Source: Planctomycetes bacterium MalM25 (GTDB lineage Bacteria; Planctomycetota; Planctomycetia; Pirellulales; Lacipirellulaceae). Taken from it: DNA of 64,000 bases. Below the pieces are notes generated by a model, which was given only the letters and a program-made list of their open reading frames with translations, did not search any database and was not told the DNA's origin. A program made the position numbers and the translations under genes. The stretch lies in NCBI GenBank assembly GCA_007745835.1, contig CP036424.1, positions 2,839,968 to 2,903,967 on the forward strand, written 5' to 3'. This document shows, piece by piece, positions 43,607 through 51,883 of the stretch. How positions within the stretch are numbered: the first letter of the stretch is position 1; each line of letters begins with the position of its first letter.

Positions 43607-44956
43607 TTGAACCCGAATCCCATCCTCACCGTCTTCGCGTTGTTCGCCCTCGGGGTGACAATCCGGATGGCGATGCGCATGTACTACGGCGTGCGGGGTC
43701 CGGCGAGCAGCGACCCGGCGGGGCTAGTGCTGAGGGTCGTCGCGTTGCTGTTCTTGCTGAGCGCCTGGGTGGCGGTTGGCGGGGTGTTCCTCATCGCCGG
43801 CTTTGTTCTCTCCGTTGTGCTCGGTTTCTCTCTGACCGACTTGCAGCTAGCGCGTCGCCGCCGACAGCAGAACGCGGCCTGGTCGATCGTCAATCGGGCG
43901 ATCGAGCACGGACACCCCATCCAGGACATGCTGCGGAGCAACCTCGGCCGGTTCACCGGGAAGATCCGTTCCGCCATCCTCTCATGCGTCAACCAACTTT
44001 CAAACTCAGCGCTGATCGAAACCGCGATCGCCGACAACCCCAACGCCTTCCCCCCCGAAGCACAGGCCTGCGCCGCTCTGTCGACGGGAGGGGGGCTGCC
44101 CCTACCGAAGCTAGCAAGAGCGGCCCGCCTTGAGGACAAGCACCAATTGGGGCCCATCCTTCAGGGGTTGTTCTATCTAGTCATGATCGGTCTCGCCGCA
44201 GTCTTGATCGCCACGTTCGTCATGATCTCGATCGTGCCGGAGTTCGAGAAGATCTTCTATGAGTTCGGACTCGACCTGCCCCCGATCACCCAAAGCGTGG
44301 TCTCTGCAAGCAACTGGTTCGTCAACTACTGGTACCTGCCATTGGCTCCATTGCTCCTTTTCCTAGCGCCTCTGTGGGTCATCTGCTCTATCGTTTGTTG
44401 GCTGGCGCCGATCGGCTTGGTTTTCTACCTGTTCAAGAAGAACGTTTTCTTCTTCACGGTGATCAAGAAGCTCTTCTATCCTTACTGGTTTCTGATCACG
44501 TGGCTCAGCCAGCTCTTCTACCCTTGGCATCGCTACCGCACCCTGAACCTTCTGGCGGTCACGGTCGAGGAGCGGATGCCCATGGAAGAAGCGGTCCGTC
44601 GCCTCGGCGAGAACGCCGACGGGGTGGCGCATTACCCGAACGCCCTCGTGCGGCGGCGGATGGACCGGGCCCACGACGCGATCGTCGCGGGCGGCGACTG
44701 GCGCGAAGCCCTGCAATCGGCGCGGCTGCTCAGCGGCGCCGACGTCCAGCTGCTCCGCGCCGCCGAGCCCGCCGGCAACACGCCGTGGGCGCTCCGCTCG
44801 ATCGCCTCGCGCCAGCTCGGACGCGCCGTCTTCCGCTACGAGGCGTGGCGTCAAGGATTGTTCGCCACACTCATCCTCCTTTTCGGGGGCTTGGTCGCTT
44901 GGTTCGTCATCGCGCTGTTCATCCCGCTTGTGCGTCTGATCGAGGGCCTGGTATGA
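43607..44956 (+). CDS. GspF/PilC-like platform protein 3
   Basis: 449 aa, starting at TTG 43607; the next in-frame ATG (43670) would cut the first hydrophobic helix. It carries two extra N-terminal membrane helices (ILTVFALFALGVTI, VVALLFLLSAWVAVGGVFL), then the F-family region with VPEFEKIFYEFGLDLPPIT and C-terminal LFIPLVRLIEGLV. The central segment around 44380-44520 encodes an aromatic membrane stretch (FKKNVFFFTVIKKLFYPYWF) and has lower G+C than its neighbours. The stop overlaps the next ATG (ATGA at 44953). Confidence 0.88.
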   Translation: MNPNPILTVFALFALGVTIRMAMRMYYGVRGPASSDPAGLVLRVVALLFLLSAWVAVGGVFLIAGFVLSVVLGFSLTDLQLARRRRQQNAAWSIVNRAIEHGHPIQDMLRSNLGRFTGKIRSAILSCVNQLSNSALIETAIADNPNAFPPEAQACAALSTGGGLPLPKLARAARLEDKHQLGPILQGLFYLVMIGLAAVLIATFVMISIVPEFEKIFYEFGLDLPPITQSVVSASNWFVNYWYLPLAPLLLFLAPLWVICSIVCWLAPIGLVFYLFKKNVFFFTVIKKLFYPYWFLITWLSQLFYPWHRYRTLNLLAVTVEERMPMEEAVRRLGENADGVAHYPNALVRRRMDRAHDAIVAGGDWREALQSARLLSGADVQLLRAAEPAGNTPWALRSIASRQLGRAVFRYEAWRQGLFATLILLFGGLVAWFVIALFIPLVRLIEGLV

Positions 44957-45381
44957 CCCGAACCGAGCAACCCGCCAAGCCACGCCGGGGCGTCACGCTG
45001 CTCGAGGCGGTCGTTGGCCTCGCGGCGATCGGCGCCACGCTCGTGCTCGCTGGCAAGGCGACACGAGCGGTCGATCGGCAGTGGCGGCTCAACGAGCAGG
45101 AACGCCTCGCCCGCGAGACGCTCGACCACGCCCTGGAACTCGCCACCTGCGTGCCGGCGGAGCGACTGGACCAAGAGCGGCTCGACTCGATCGGCGCCTC
45201 CCTCTCCCCCGAGCGGCTGCCGGCGGTGGAGCTGACGGCCGCGTTGACCGAGAGTGACGACAAACCGTTCGGCGAGAAACGCGTCGTCTGGACCGTCGCC
45301 TGGACGCCCCACCCGGACGCCGATCCGATCCGCCGCCGGCTGACGGCGTGGGTTTACCCGGCCGCGGAGGAGGAGCCATGA
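44953..45381 (+). CDS. Minor pseudopilin-like protein 1
   Basis: 142 aa. Class III signal with cleavage after Gly: RRG-VTLLEAVVGLAAIGATLVL, Glu+5 present, followed by a small soluble domain. Resembles minor pseudopilins of the GspI type in size and layout, but the globular part is not diagnostic. ATG overlaps the stop of GspF 3 and its own stop overlaps the next gene, part of a run of four ATGA junctions. Probably processed by a prepilin peptidase encoded elsewhere. Confidence 0.82.
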   Translation: MTRTEQPAKPRRGVTLLEAVVGLAAIGATLVLAGKATRAVDRQWRLNEQERLARETLDHALELATCVPAERLDQERLDSIGASLSPERLPAVELTAALTESDDKPFGEKRVVWTVAWTPHPDADPIRRRLTAWVYPAAEEEP

Positions 45382-45905
45382 GACGAGAGGCCCTGAAGCA
45401 GCGACGACGCGGGCTGTCGCTCATCGAGGTGTCGGTCACGATCGCGGTTGCGACCCTCGCGATGGCGATCGTCGGCACGGGGATCGCCTCGCTGCTGCGG
45501 GTCGACGCGCGCTTCCGCAACGCATCGACCGCCGCGGCCGACCTGCCACTGCTCAAGCAAGCCCTCCGCGCCGACCTGCACGCCGCCGTCGATTGCCAAC
45601 TAGCGGGGGACACGCTCACCCTGTCCGGCGAAGCGCCCGTCACCTACACCTGGAGCGGCGACACCATCCAACGCGACACGGCCCAACGCGACACGGCCCA
45701 ACGCGACACGGCCGACTCGCAGCGCCGGTTCGGCGTGCCGGAGGGCGTTTCATGGAACCTTCAAGAAGAGAAGGTCGAGGGCGCTCGCCTTGTTCGGCTA
45801 ACTTTCAAACCTAAGGCGGAAGGCCAGCCACTGATCACGCAGCTGGTCGCCGAACTCGGCCGCCACGCCCGCCTCACGACCGGGGCGGGGGAGGGTGCAA
45901 GATGA
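45378..45905 (+). CDS. Minor pseudopilin-like protein 2 (GspJ-like) with QRDTA repeat
   Basis: 175 aa. Class III signal RRRG-LSLIEVSVTIAVATLAM with Glu+5, then a soluble domain. Its middle contains a 15-bp unit repeated three times (45669-45713), giving QRDTAQRDTAQRDTA in an exposed region. Size and layout resemble GspJ or a minor pilin. Joined by ATGA overlaps on both sides. Confidence 0.82.
   Translation: MRREALKQRRRGLSLIEVSVTIAVATLAMAIVGTGIASLLRVDARFRNASTAAADLPLLKQALRADLHAAVDCQLAGDTLTLSGEAPVTYTWSGDTIQRDTAQRDTAQRDTADSQRRFGVPEGVSWNLQEEKVEGARLVRLTFKPKAEGQPLITQLVAELGRHARLTTGAGEGAR
45669..45713 (+). repeat. 15-bp in-frame tandem repeat, three copies
   Basis: Three identical 15-bp units (CAACGCGACACGGCC) in the pseudopilin gene, encoding QRDTA three times. 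The unit length keeps the frame, so copy number can change without disrupting the protein. Confidence 0.95.
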
Positions 45906-46315
45906 ACCAAGCAAAGCCCAGACCACGTCGCGCGTTCGTGATGATCTCGGCGCTCGCGTTGCTGATCCTCGTCGCGTCGCTCGCGACGAGCTGGACGAGC
46001 GGCGTGCTCCGCCAACGGGGCCAGGCCCGCCTCGCCTCGCAGCACGCGCAGGCGGAGTGGCTCGGCGAGAGCGCCTTGCGGCGCGGGCTCGCCCGGCTGC
46101 GCCGCGAACCCGACCACCCGGGCGAGGCGTGGCTCCTCTCGCCCGACGAGCTGCAACAGGCGTACGGCGCGGCGATCACAACCCGCGTCGAACGCCCCGA
46201 AGAGGGCCCGCCCCGGCTGATCGCCGTGGTCCGTATCCCGAACGAATCCGACCCGCGCGTGACGCACACCGCGTCGCTGCGGCTCCCCACCGATACCGCA
46301 GGAGAATCGCCATGA
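45902..46315 (+). CDS. GspK/PilX-like minor pseudopilin
   Basis: 137 aa. The N-terminus RRAFVMISALALLILVASLATSW is a pilin-like helix without Glu+5, as in GspK/PilX proteins that cap a pseudopilus; cleavage would follow Arg-Ala rather than Gly, so processing is uncertain. Following residues (HAQAEWLGESALRRGLARL) match the helix after the GspK membrane segment. It is shorter than GspK (about 300 aa). Overlaps neighbours by ATGA on both sides. Confidence 0.72.
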   Translation: MNQAKPRPRRAFVMISALALLILVASLATSWTSGVLRQRGQARLASQHAQAEWLGESALRRGLARLRREPDHPGEAWLLSPDELQQAYGAAITTRVERPEEGPPRLIAVVRIPNESDPRVTHTASLRLPTDTAGESP

Positions 46316-47406
46316 GGCCCAACCCGACCCCCGCCCCGCCGCGGCGGGGCTTCACGCTGGTCGAGCTGCTGGTGGTGATCGCCATCATCGGCATCCTGGT
46401 CGCGTTGTTGCTGCCCGCGGTCCAGGCCGCGCGCGAGGCGGCGCGGCGGACGCACTGCCAGAACAACCTGCGGCAGCTCACCATCGGCGTGCACAACTAC
46501 GAGGCCGCCAAGGAGGTCTACCCGGTGGGCTCGACCAACCCGACCGGCCCGATCCGCAACCTCCCGGCAGGCGATCACAAAGGGTGGATCGCCCGCATGC
46601 TGCCCTACTTTGGCGAGCAGGTCCGTTTCAAGCACATGGACTGGTCGGTCGGCGCGTACCACCAAGCAAACGACCGGGTGCGGCAGTCGCTCATCGACGT
46701 GCTGATGTGCCCGAGCGGCTGGAACGACGAGTACCCCGGCTCGAGCTACGCCGGCGTGCACCACGACGCCGAGGCGCCGATCGACACGACCAACAACGGC
46801 ATGTTCATCCTCAACCAGAAGCTCCGCATGGAGGACGTGCAAGACGGGCCGAGCTACACGCTCCTGCTCGGCGAGAAGCTGATGGACGGCGGAAGCGACC
46901 TCGGCTGGATCACCGGCACCCCCGCCACGCTCCGCAACACGGGCACGCCGATCAATCAACCCTTCGTGCCGACCGCCACGGGGACCGACGAGACCGAACC
47001 GGTCGAGGACGAGGACGAATTCGGTGGCAGATTCGGCGGTGAGTACGGGGGTGGATTCGGCGGCGGGTTCGGCGGCGGGGGACCCGTCCCCTGGTACGAG
47101 CCCTACGGCGAAGAGGCTTATCAAAGCTATAGCAACAACTACTGGGGCGATTACGAAGAGGAGGAGCCCGAAGAAGAAGCGGAACCCGAGGACGACAAGC
47201 CACGCCAAGTCGATCCCTACCTCACCACCGGGGGCGACCCGACCTTCCCCCTCGCGGTCGGCGGCTTCGGCAGCCCCCACCCGGGCGGCGCCCAGTTCGC
47301 CTACGCCGACGGCTCGGTCCGCTTTATCCAAGAAGACATCAACCCGAAGCTGCTCGGCCAGCTCGCCAACCGCGCGGACGGCGAGATGATCGACCAATCG
47401 TACTGA
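46312..47406 (+). CDS. DUF1559 major pseudopilin candidate with Gly/Glu-rich insert
   Basis: 364 aa. Signal [23 protein letters not shown] and [20 protein letters not shown] helix, C-terminal HPGGAQFAYADGSVRFIQ. Between about 225 and 305 it has an insert unlike the other DUF1559 proteins here: repeated GG(F/E)GG units (FGGEYGGGFGGGFGGG), a Tyr-rich stretch and an acidic run (EEEEPEEEAEPEDD). It is translationally coupled (ATGA) to the GspK-like gene, directly linking DUF1559 to an assembly ATPase and platform in one operon. Confidence 0.9.
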   Translation: MRPNPTPAPPRRGFTLVELLVVIAIIGILVALLLPAVQAAREAARRTHCQNNLRQLTIGVHNYEAAKEVYPVGSTNPTGPIRNLPAGDHKGWIARMLPYFGEQVRFKHMDWSVGAYHQANDRVRQSLIDVLMCPSGWNDEYPGSSYAGVHHDAEAPIDTTNNGMFILNQKLRMEDVQDGPSYTLLLGEKLMDGGSDLGWITGTPATLRNTGTPINQPFVPTATGTDETEPVEDEDEFGGRFGGEYGGGFGGGFGGGGPVPWYEPYGEEAYQSYSNNYWGDYEEEEPEEEAEPEDDKPRQVDPYLTTGGDPTFPLAVGGFGSPHPGGAQFAYADGSVRFIQEDINPKLLGQLANRADGEMIDQSY

Positions 47407-47416
47407 GGCGCGCCGC

Positions 47417-47794
47417 ATGAACGTATCGAGCAACCCAACGGACCACCGGTTCAGCCTCGCCAACCTGATGCTGCTGACGGCGGTGGCGGCGGCGCTGGCC
47501 GTGTCGATCAACGTCGGTGAGTTGGCCGAGCAGCTCAGCGGCGTCCGTCTCCTGCGTCCCGCCATCCTCGTGCCGGTCGGCCTGGCGGGGTTCGTCGGCT
47601 GGATCGTGGGGCTGCTGGTCGGCGTGGGGCAGACCCGCTCGCTGCGGGGTGCGCTGATCGGTTGCGCGGTCGGTTGGGCGGCCGGCCTGTACTTGGCCGC
47701 CCTGATCGCCGCCCCCTCCGGCGGCTTGCGGATCGCCTCGGGCGCGATGATCGTCTGCCTGGCGCCGCTGGCGATCCGGGCGTCGGTCGACTAA
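47417..47794 (+). CDS. Small integral membrane protein
   Basis: 125 aa with about four hydrophobic helices (LANLMLLTAVAAALAVSI, ILVPVGLAGFVGWIVGLLVG, ALIGCAVGWAAGLYLAALIA, MIVCLAPLAIRA). No family recognised. It lies 10 nt after the DUF1559 gene and is likely the last gene of the pseudopilus operon. Role unknown. Confidence 0.68.
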   Translation: MNVSSNPTDHRFSLANLMLLTAVAAALAVSINVGELAEQLSGVRLLRPAILVPVGLAGFVGWIVGLLVGVGQTRSLRGALIGCAVGWAAGLYLAALIAAPSGGLRIASGAMIVCLAPLAIRASVD

Positions 47795-47861
47795 GCAAGC
47801 CTTATCGAGAACACCCAAAAAATTAACTACCCTTCACCGCACGCTGACCGTCCCCCCCCGC

Positions 47862-48617
47862 ATGAACGCTCCACTCGCCAGCCGCACCGCCCTGATCACC
47901 GGCTCGACGCGTGGCCTGGGCAAGGCGATCGCTCTGGAGCTCGCCCGCCGCGGCGCCCGGGTCGCGATGAACTACTTCGGCAACCAAGAGGTCGCCGACG
48001 CGGCGTTTGCCGAGCTGCAAGCGGTTGGCGGCGAGCACTGCCTCGTGCGGGGCGACGTGACCGACGAGCCGAGCGTCGATCGGCTGCTGGCCGAGATCAC
48101 GGAGCGGATCGGACCGGTCGATATCCTCGTGCTCAACGCGACCTGCGAGCAGCCCGAGCTGCCGATCGAAGAGTACGACTGGGCCTTCTGCCAACGGATG
48201 GTCGACTTCTTTTTCAAGAGCCCCTTCCTGCTCACCAAGGCGTGCCTGCCGCACATGAAGTCGCAGCGGTGGGGACGGATCGTCCACCTCACCAGCGAGG
48301 TCTTCGCCGAAGCCCGCGCTGACTTCTGCCCCTACGTCGCCGCCAAGGGGGCCCAGATCGGCCTGGCCAAGTCCAGCGCGGCCGAACTCGCACCGCACGG
48401 CGTTACGGTGAACTGCGTGGCCCCCGGCTGGGTGCCCGTCGAACGCCACGCCGACGCGACCGAGGAGGACCGCGCGGGCTACCTAGCGAGCAGCCCGATC
48501 GGCCGCTTCGGCACGCCGGCGGACATCGCCGGCGCGGTCGCCTACCTGGCGAGCGAAGAGGCGGCGTTCGTCAACGGCGCCTCGATCGACGTGAACGGCG
48601 GCCGGACCATCGGGTGA
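47862..48617 (+). CDS. SDR family oxidoreductase
   Basis: 251-aa classical short-chain dehydrogenase/reductase. NAD(P)-binding TGSTRGLG (13-20), structural LNAT (Asn 92), catalytic Ser 145, Tyr 158 and Lys 162 (PYVAAKG), and the C-terminal GRFGTPADIAGAVAYLASEEAAFVNGASIDVNGG typical of FabG-like enzymes. The T-x-N-A variant replaces the usual NNAG. Substrate unknown. It stands 67 nt after the pseudopilus operon and is probably independent. Confidence 0.9.
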   Translation: MNAPLASRTALITGSTRGLGKAIALELARRGARVAMNYFGNQEVADAAFAELQAVGGEHCLVRGDVTDEPSVDRLLAEITERIGPVDILVLNATCEQPELPIEEYDWAFCQRMVDFFFKSPFLLTKACLPHMKSQRWGRIVHLTSEVFAEARADFCPYVAAKGAQIGLAKSSAAELAPHGVTVNCVAPGWVPVERHADATEEDRAGYLASSPIGRFGTPADIAGAVAYLASEEAAFVNGASIDVNGGRTIG

Positions 48618-48747
48618 GGTCCGATGCCGAGTGGCCGGGCCCGGAGGCGCTGGCCCTAGCCCCGGTGGTGAGCGAGTGGGCGCAGCCTGCGATTTGTCTG
48701 TAGGAGGCGGGCCAGGTGGGGGTGGAGCTCATTCGGCCCCCCGTCGC

Positions 48748-49290
48748 CTACCCCTCATCGTGCTTGCCCAAGGCCAACCACGCCCGCTCGATCTGTCGCT
48801 GCGCCTCGGCGGCGTCGTCGATGCCCATGAAGCCGATCTTTCTCGGACGCCGACGCGTCGGGCCGCCGGACGAGGTGACCTCGAACACCAAGTTCTCAAA
48901 CCCGTAGAGATCTCTTGAGGGGCGGGCTTCGCGAGCTTGCTCTAGGGGGTAGCTGTTCGTGGGTGGCTGGAAACGGCTGCTCGCGATCAGGACACGCTCG
49001 CTGGTCACCAGATAGTAAGCGCCACGGAAGCACCAAGCGGCCAACCAAGGGGCGGAGGCCATCAGGGCTCCGCACATCAACATGATCGCGAACACCACGT
49101 CGAGCCCGAGGTCAGGGCCCGCAAAGCGAAGGGCTGCGGTTGCGATAGAAATCCAGAACACCCCCATCAGCAACAAAGGCAAACGACGCCAACACGCCGC
49201 GCGGATGCCCGGGCGAGTGAACCAGATTACCTCCTCGCCTTCACGCAGGAGAGCACGCACCTGATTGTCGATCTCCACTGCCTCGGCCAT
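48748..49290 (-). CDS. Membrane protein with PH-like domain
   Basis: 180 aa. N-terminal soluble part (VRALLREGEEVIWFTRPG), two hydrophobic helices (LPLLLMGVFWISIATAAL and DVVFAIMLMCGALMASAPWL), then a domain with YYLVTSERVLIASSRF and IGFMGIDDAAEAQRQIERAW that resembles bacterial PH-like domains found after short membrane anchors. Function unknown. The 130 nt to the SDR stop contain nothing recognisable beyond a short CTGTAGGAGGCG stretch shared with the repeat at 62255. Confidence 0.7.
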   Translation of the reverse strand: MAEAVEIDNQVRALLREGEEVIWFTRPGIRAACWRRLPLLLMGVFWISIATAALRFAGPDLGLDVVFAIMLMCGALMASAPWLAAWCFRGAYYLVTSERVLIASSRFQPPTNSYPLEQAREARPSRDLYGFENLVFEVTSSGGPTRRRPRKIGFMGIDDAAEAQRQIERAWLALGKHDEG

Positions 49291-49297
49291 GCGCCGC

Positions 49298-49893
49298 TCA
49301 CTCGGCCGTCGGGAGGTGCTTCTTGAGGTGCGCGTCGAAGCGCTCGAAGTCCTGCTCGATCTGGGCGTTCTTCATGACGTCGTAGCAGGCGAACGTCTCG
49401 AGCGGCTCCAAGCCGAAGAAGCGGAAGTTGAGGTGCATCGGCCAGAACAGATCGTCCGGCGTCTTCCCCTCGAAGAAGGTCTGCGCCGGGTCGCCGAACG
49501 ACTCGCGAGGCGCGTTGAACGTGAGCGACATCAGGTACTTCTTGCCGGTGAGCTTCCCGCCCGAGCCGTACTGCTTGCTGGGGTCGCTGCGGGTGCGGCC
49601 GTCGCCCGAGCAGAGCCGCCCGTCCATGCCGGCGGAGTAGACGTGGTCGAGGTAGCGCTTGAAGCTCCACGAGACGCCCATCCAGTTGACCGGCGTCTGC
49701 AGGAGACGACATCGGCCCACGTGTGGTTGTCGATCTCGCGATCGACGTCCAACTCGTCGGTCATCGTCGTGAGCCGCGTCTGGTACCCGCCGGCGTCGAG
49801 GTGCACCTGCAACCGCTCAACGAGCGAGGCGTTCAGCCGCCCCTCGGAGAACGGATAGGGCTGGTGGCCGTTGATGATGAAGGCGTTCTTCAT
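49298..49893 (-). pseudogene. Flavodoxin-fold NAD(P)H dehydrogenase (MdaB-like), frameshifted
   Basis: The N-terminal part from ATG 49893 (KNAFIINGHQPYPFSEGRLN through NHTWADVV) and the C-terminal part ([20 protein letters not shown] through [11 protein letters not shown]) are the two halves of one MdaB/NQO-type quinone reductase, in different frames. The switch is at about 49702-49708: GTCGTC-TCC-TGC would read [10 protein letters not shown] if one C were restored. The span is 596 nt, two more than a multiple of three, consistent with a 1-nt loss. Everything else looks intact, so this is a very recent mutation or a sequence error. FMN-binding residues (TPVNWMGV) are conserved. Confidence 0.85.
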
Positions 49894-49912
49894 GCTTCGC
49901 TCGGGGGAGGCT

Positions 49913-49944
49913 TAGCGGTTGAGGTCTTCAACGACCTACCGCTA
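49913..49944. promoter_or_regulatory. Inverted repeat upstream of the MdaB-like gene
   Basis: TAGCGGT/ACCGCTA outer arms and AGGTC/GACCT inner arms form an interrupted 12-bp stem with a 6-nt loop, 20 nt upstream of the ATG at 49893. It may be an operator or a leader hairpin. No regulator is identified. Confidence 0.35.
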
Positions 49945-50102
49945 CCCGAGCCGGCGTGGCGTGTCAACGACAACGCCTGTCAACAACGACTCTTGGCCAC
50001 GTGCGCGAACCCGAATTGTTTGGCGCAGCGCCCGACCAATCCGCGGCCAGAAGGCCAAAACGGGTGGCTCGCTTACAACAATCACCAGACTGCGAAGCGG
50101 GA

Positions 50103-51251
50103 TCAGAGCCCGTCGGTGACCTCGCCACCGTTTCGCGAGCCGTAAGCGGCGTAGACGTACTCGTCCACGCCGTAGGCGATCGTCAACACCGAACCATCGC
50201 ACAACGCGAACTGGCAACCGCCGGGGTGAGCCGAGCCAAACGAGCGATAGCTCTTGAATCTTTCCTCTCTAACGCTTTCATTGAATTCGTACGAATCAGA
50301 AACCGGCGTGAGCGGTGTAACAACCTCGGTCCAATCAGTAGCGGCTGCGAACCGCGATTCGAGCACGGCAACCGAAGTGGCGTTCTGCGTGAGATAAGAA
50401 GTCTGCCGCACATTGTCGTGGTCCCAACCTTGGTTCCACCCCTGGTCGTTCCCCGCGTTCAGAGAGTCGTCGTAGTGCTGGACGTACATGTACTTCTCAC
50501 CCACGAAGAAAGTCTTCGAGGTGCCATCCGTGATCTTAGTCAGCTTGAGCCCACCGCCTGCATGAACCACCCCGTTGCCGCCGGGTTTCGTGCCAGATGG
50601 CTTAGCCAGAATGAACGGGGAGAATCCACTCAGGTTGGGGGAAGAGGTCGCCAACTCACTCGTGTTAGGACCAAACCACGCCCATTGGGTTAGATTACAT
50701 AGCGTGCCACCATTCCCGGCGTAGTCGTTCCGTGCCACCACGTCAGGCTTTGGATTGGTGAAATTAAACTGGACACTATTGTGAAGGTAGGGGTAAACCT
50801 CCGCCCCACGGCGGCTGGGACAGATAAACGTCGAGATCGAGGTTTGGGCCGCTTGCGTGGTGCCGATCCGCTGTTCCGCGGTGATGGCTCCCGCATTCCC
50901 GTCGCTGCCCAATTCTCGGACCTGCCCCTCCTCGATGTACTCCAGAATGTTGTAGTACCAACCACCGGGCTGCCGCTCGTCGTAGCCCCGATCGGGGTCA
51001 CCCGACCACTGCCACCCCCACCCGCCCGAGGGCAAAAAACCATGGGTGCTTTCGTGGTTCAAAGCGGCGAGGCCCATCTGCTTCAACTGGTTCTTGCACT
51101 GCGACCGCCGCGCCGCCTCACGAGCCGCCTGCACAGCGGGGAGCAGCAAGGCCACCAAGATGCCGATAATGGCGATCACCACGAGCAGCTCCACCAGCGT
51201 GAAGCCCAACCGATGACGCCGTGCCGACCCGCGATTACTTGTAGTATCCAA
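50103..51251 (-). CDS. DUF1559 pseudopilin-like protein
   Basis: 382 aa. TTG start at 51251, since no ATG/GTG fits before the signal; short basic leader ([11 protein letters not shown]), then [41 protein letters not shown] and C-terminal [20 protein letters not shown]. Body residues such as [20 protein letters not shown] are typical. Monocistronic as far as visible. Confidence 0.9.
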   Translation of the reverse strand: MDTTSNRGSARRHRLGFTLVELLVVIAIIGILVALLLPAVQAAREAARRSQCKNQLKQMGLAALNHESTHGFLPSGGWGWQWSGDPDRGYDERQPGGWYYNILEYIEEGQVRELGSDGNAGAITAEQRIGTTQAAQTSISTFICPSRRGAEVYPYLHNSVQFNFTNPKPDVVARNDYAGNGGTLCNLTQWAWFGPNTSELATSSPNLSGFSPFILAKPSGTKPGGNGVVHAGGGLKLTKITDGTSKTFFVGEKYMYVQHYDDSLNAGNDQGWNQGWDHDNVRQTSYLTQNATSVAVLESRFAAATDWTEVVTPLTPVSDSYEFNESVREERFKSYRSFGSAHPGGCQFALCDGSVLTIAYGVDEYVYAAYGSRNGGEVTDGL

Positions 51252-51883
51252 AACAGTCCTGCCCGAAACGACGGTATGAGAAAAGAGGCTCGAAGTTGAG
51301 CCATCGATAAGCGTCTAGAGAAACGATAAGTGAAGAGTCAAACCGCGAGCTGTTCGCTAACCAACCAACCGACCGAGACGCTTCGACTGGCAGCACGTAG
51401 CATACAATCTACTTCGCCGGGGTGAACCGGTATGGCCTCACCCCTGCACCGCCTCGCCGACCAGGAACCTCACCTTGCCGCCCTCCTGACACCGGTGTCA
51501 CTTACATCTTTTTAGCGGCCTCTCGATTGGGTGTCAAGGAAAATGGCCTGCTATACAGGTGCCTAAGCAGCTAGCGTACGTCCTCTCTCGAAAGGGACAC
51601 GACTTGCTGAGCTGGCCCTCGCATCAACGGCTGCCCAAGCAGCCGCGTGCGGCCATCCGCACGCCCCCGGCCACAGACCTCTTGCATTCTTGAGAATCAG
51701 GCGGAGACCAACTCGCTGATGGATCCATAAAATCAAGCACTATCTATCGGCCATGCCAAACAATCTTTTGGCTCTCGCACAACGCCCTAAGTTGTGAATT
51801 GTGCAGGGCCTTTCCGCTTCTTAGACTGCGATGCTCTCATCTCGATTGAGGCCGCTTAGATCCGTCACTTCCTGGCTCGTCGC
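51252..51883. other. Intergenic region with operator-like palindrome
   Basis: 632 nt between the divergent DUF1559 gene and the sugar-acid operon. It contains the palindrome at 51487-51500 and, about 30-65 nt further on, a possible promoter (TTGGGT ... TATACA, 19-nt spacing, weak). A GCCCT...AGGGC inverted repeat sits at about 51783-51808. If the promoter guess is right, the operon has a leader of some 320 nt. No ORF here looks coding. Confidence 0.5.
51487..51500. promoter_or_regulatory. Perfect 14-bp palindrome TGACACCGGTGTCA (LacI/GntR-type operator candidate)
   Basis: Even-numbered palindrome with central CCGG, the form typical of LacI-family operators. It is the clearest operator-like site before the sugar-acid operon beginning at 51884. 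No regulator gene is in the window. Confidence 0.5.

Noticed and set aside
43607-44956. Third GspF gene as horizontally acquired because of a lower-GC stretch
   Set aside because: The lower GC follows from an aromatic membrane segment rich in Phe, Lys and Tyr; codon use elsewhere is like the neighbours.
45669-45713. CRISPR array
   Set aside because: Only three 15-bp direct repeats without spacers, inside a gene; no cas genes in the window.
48690-48720. Copy of the 62255 inverted repeat
   Set aside because: Only 12 nt match and no second arm; too short to call.
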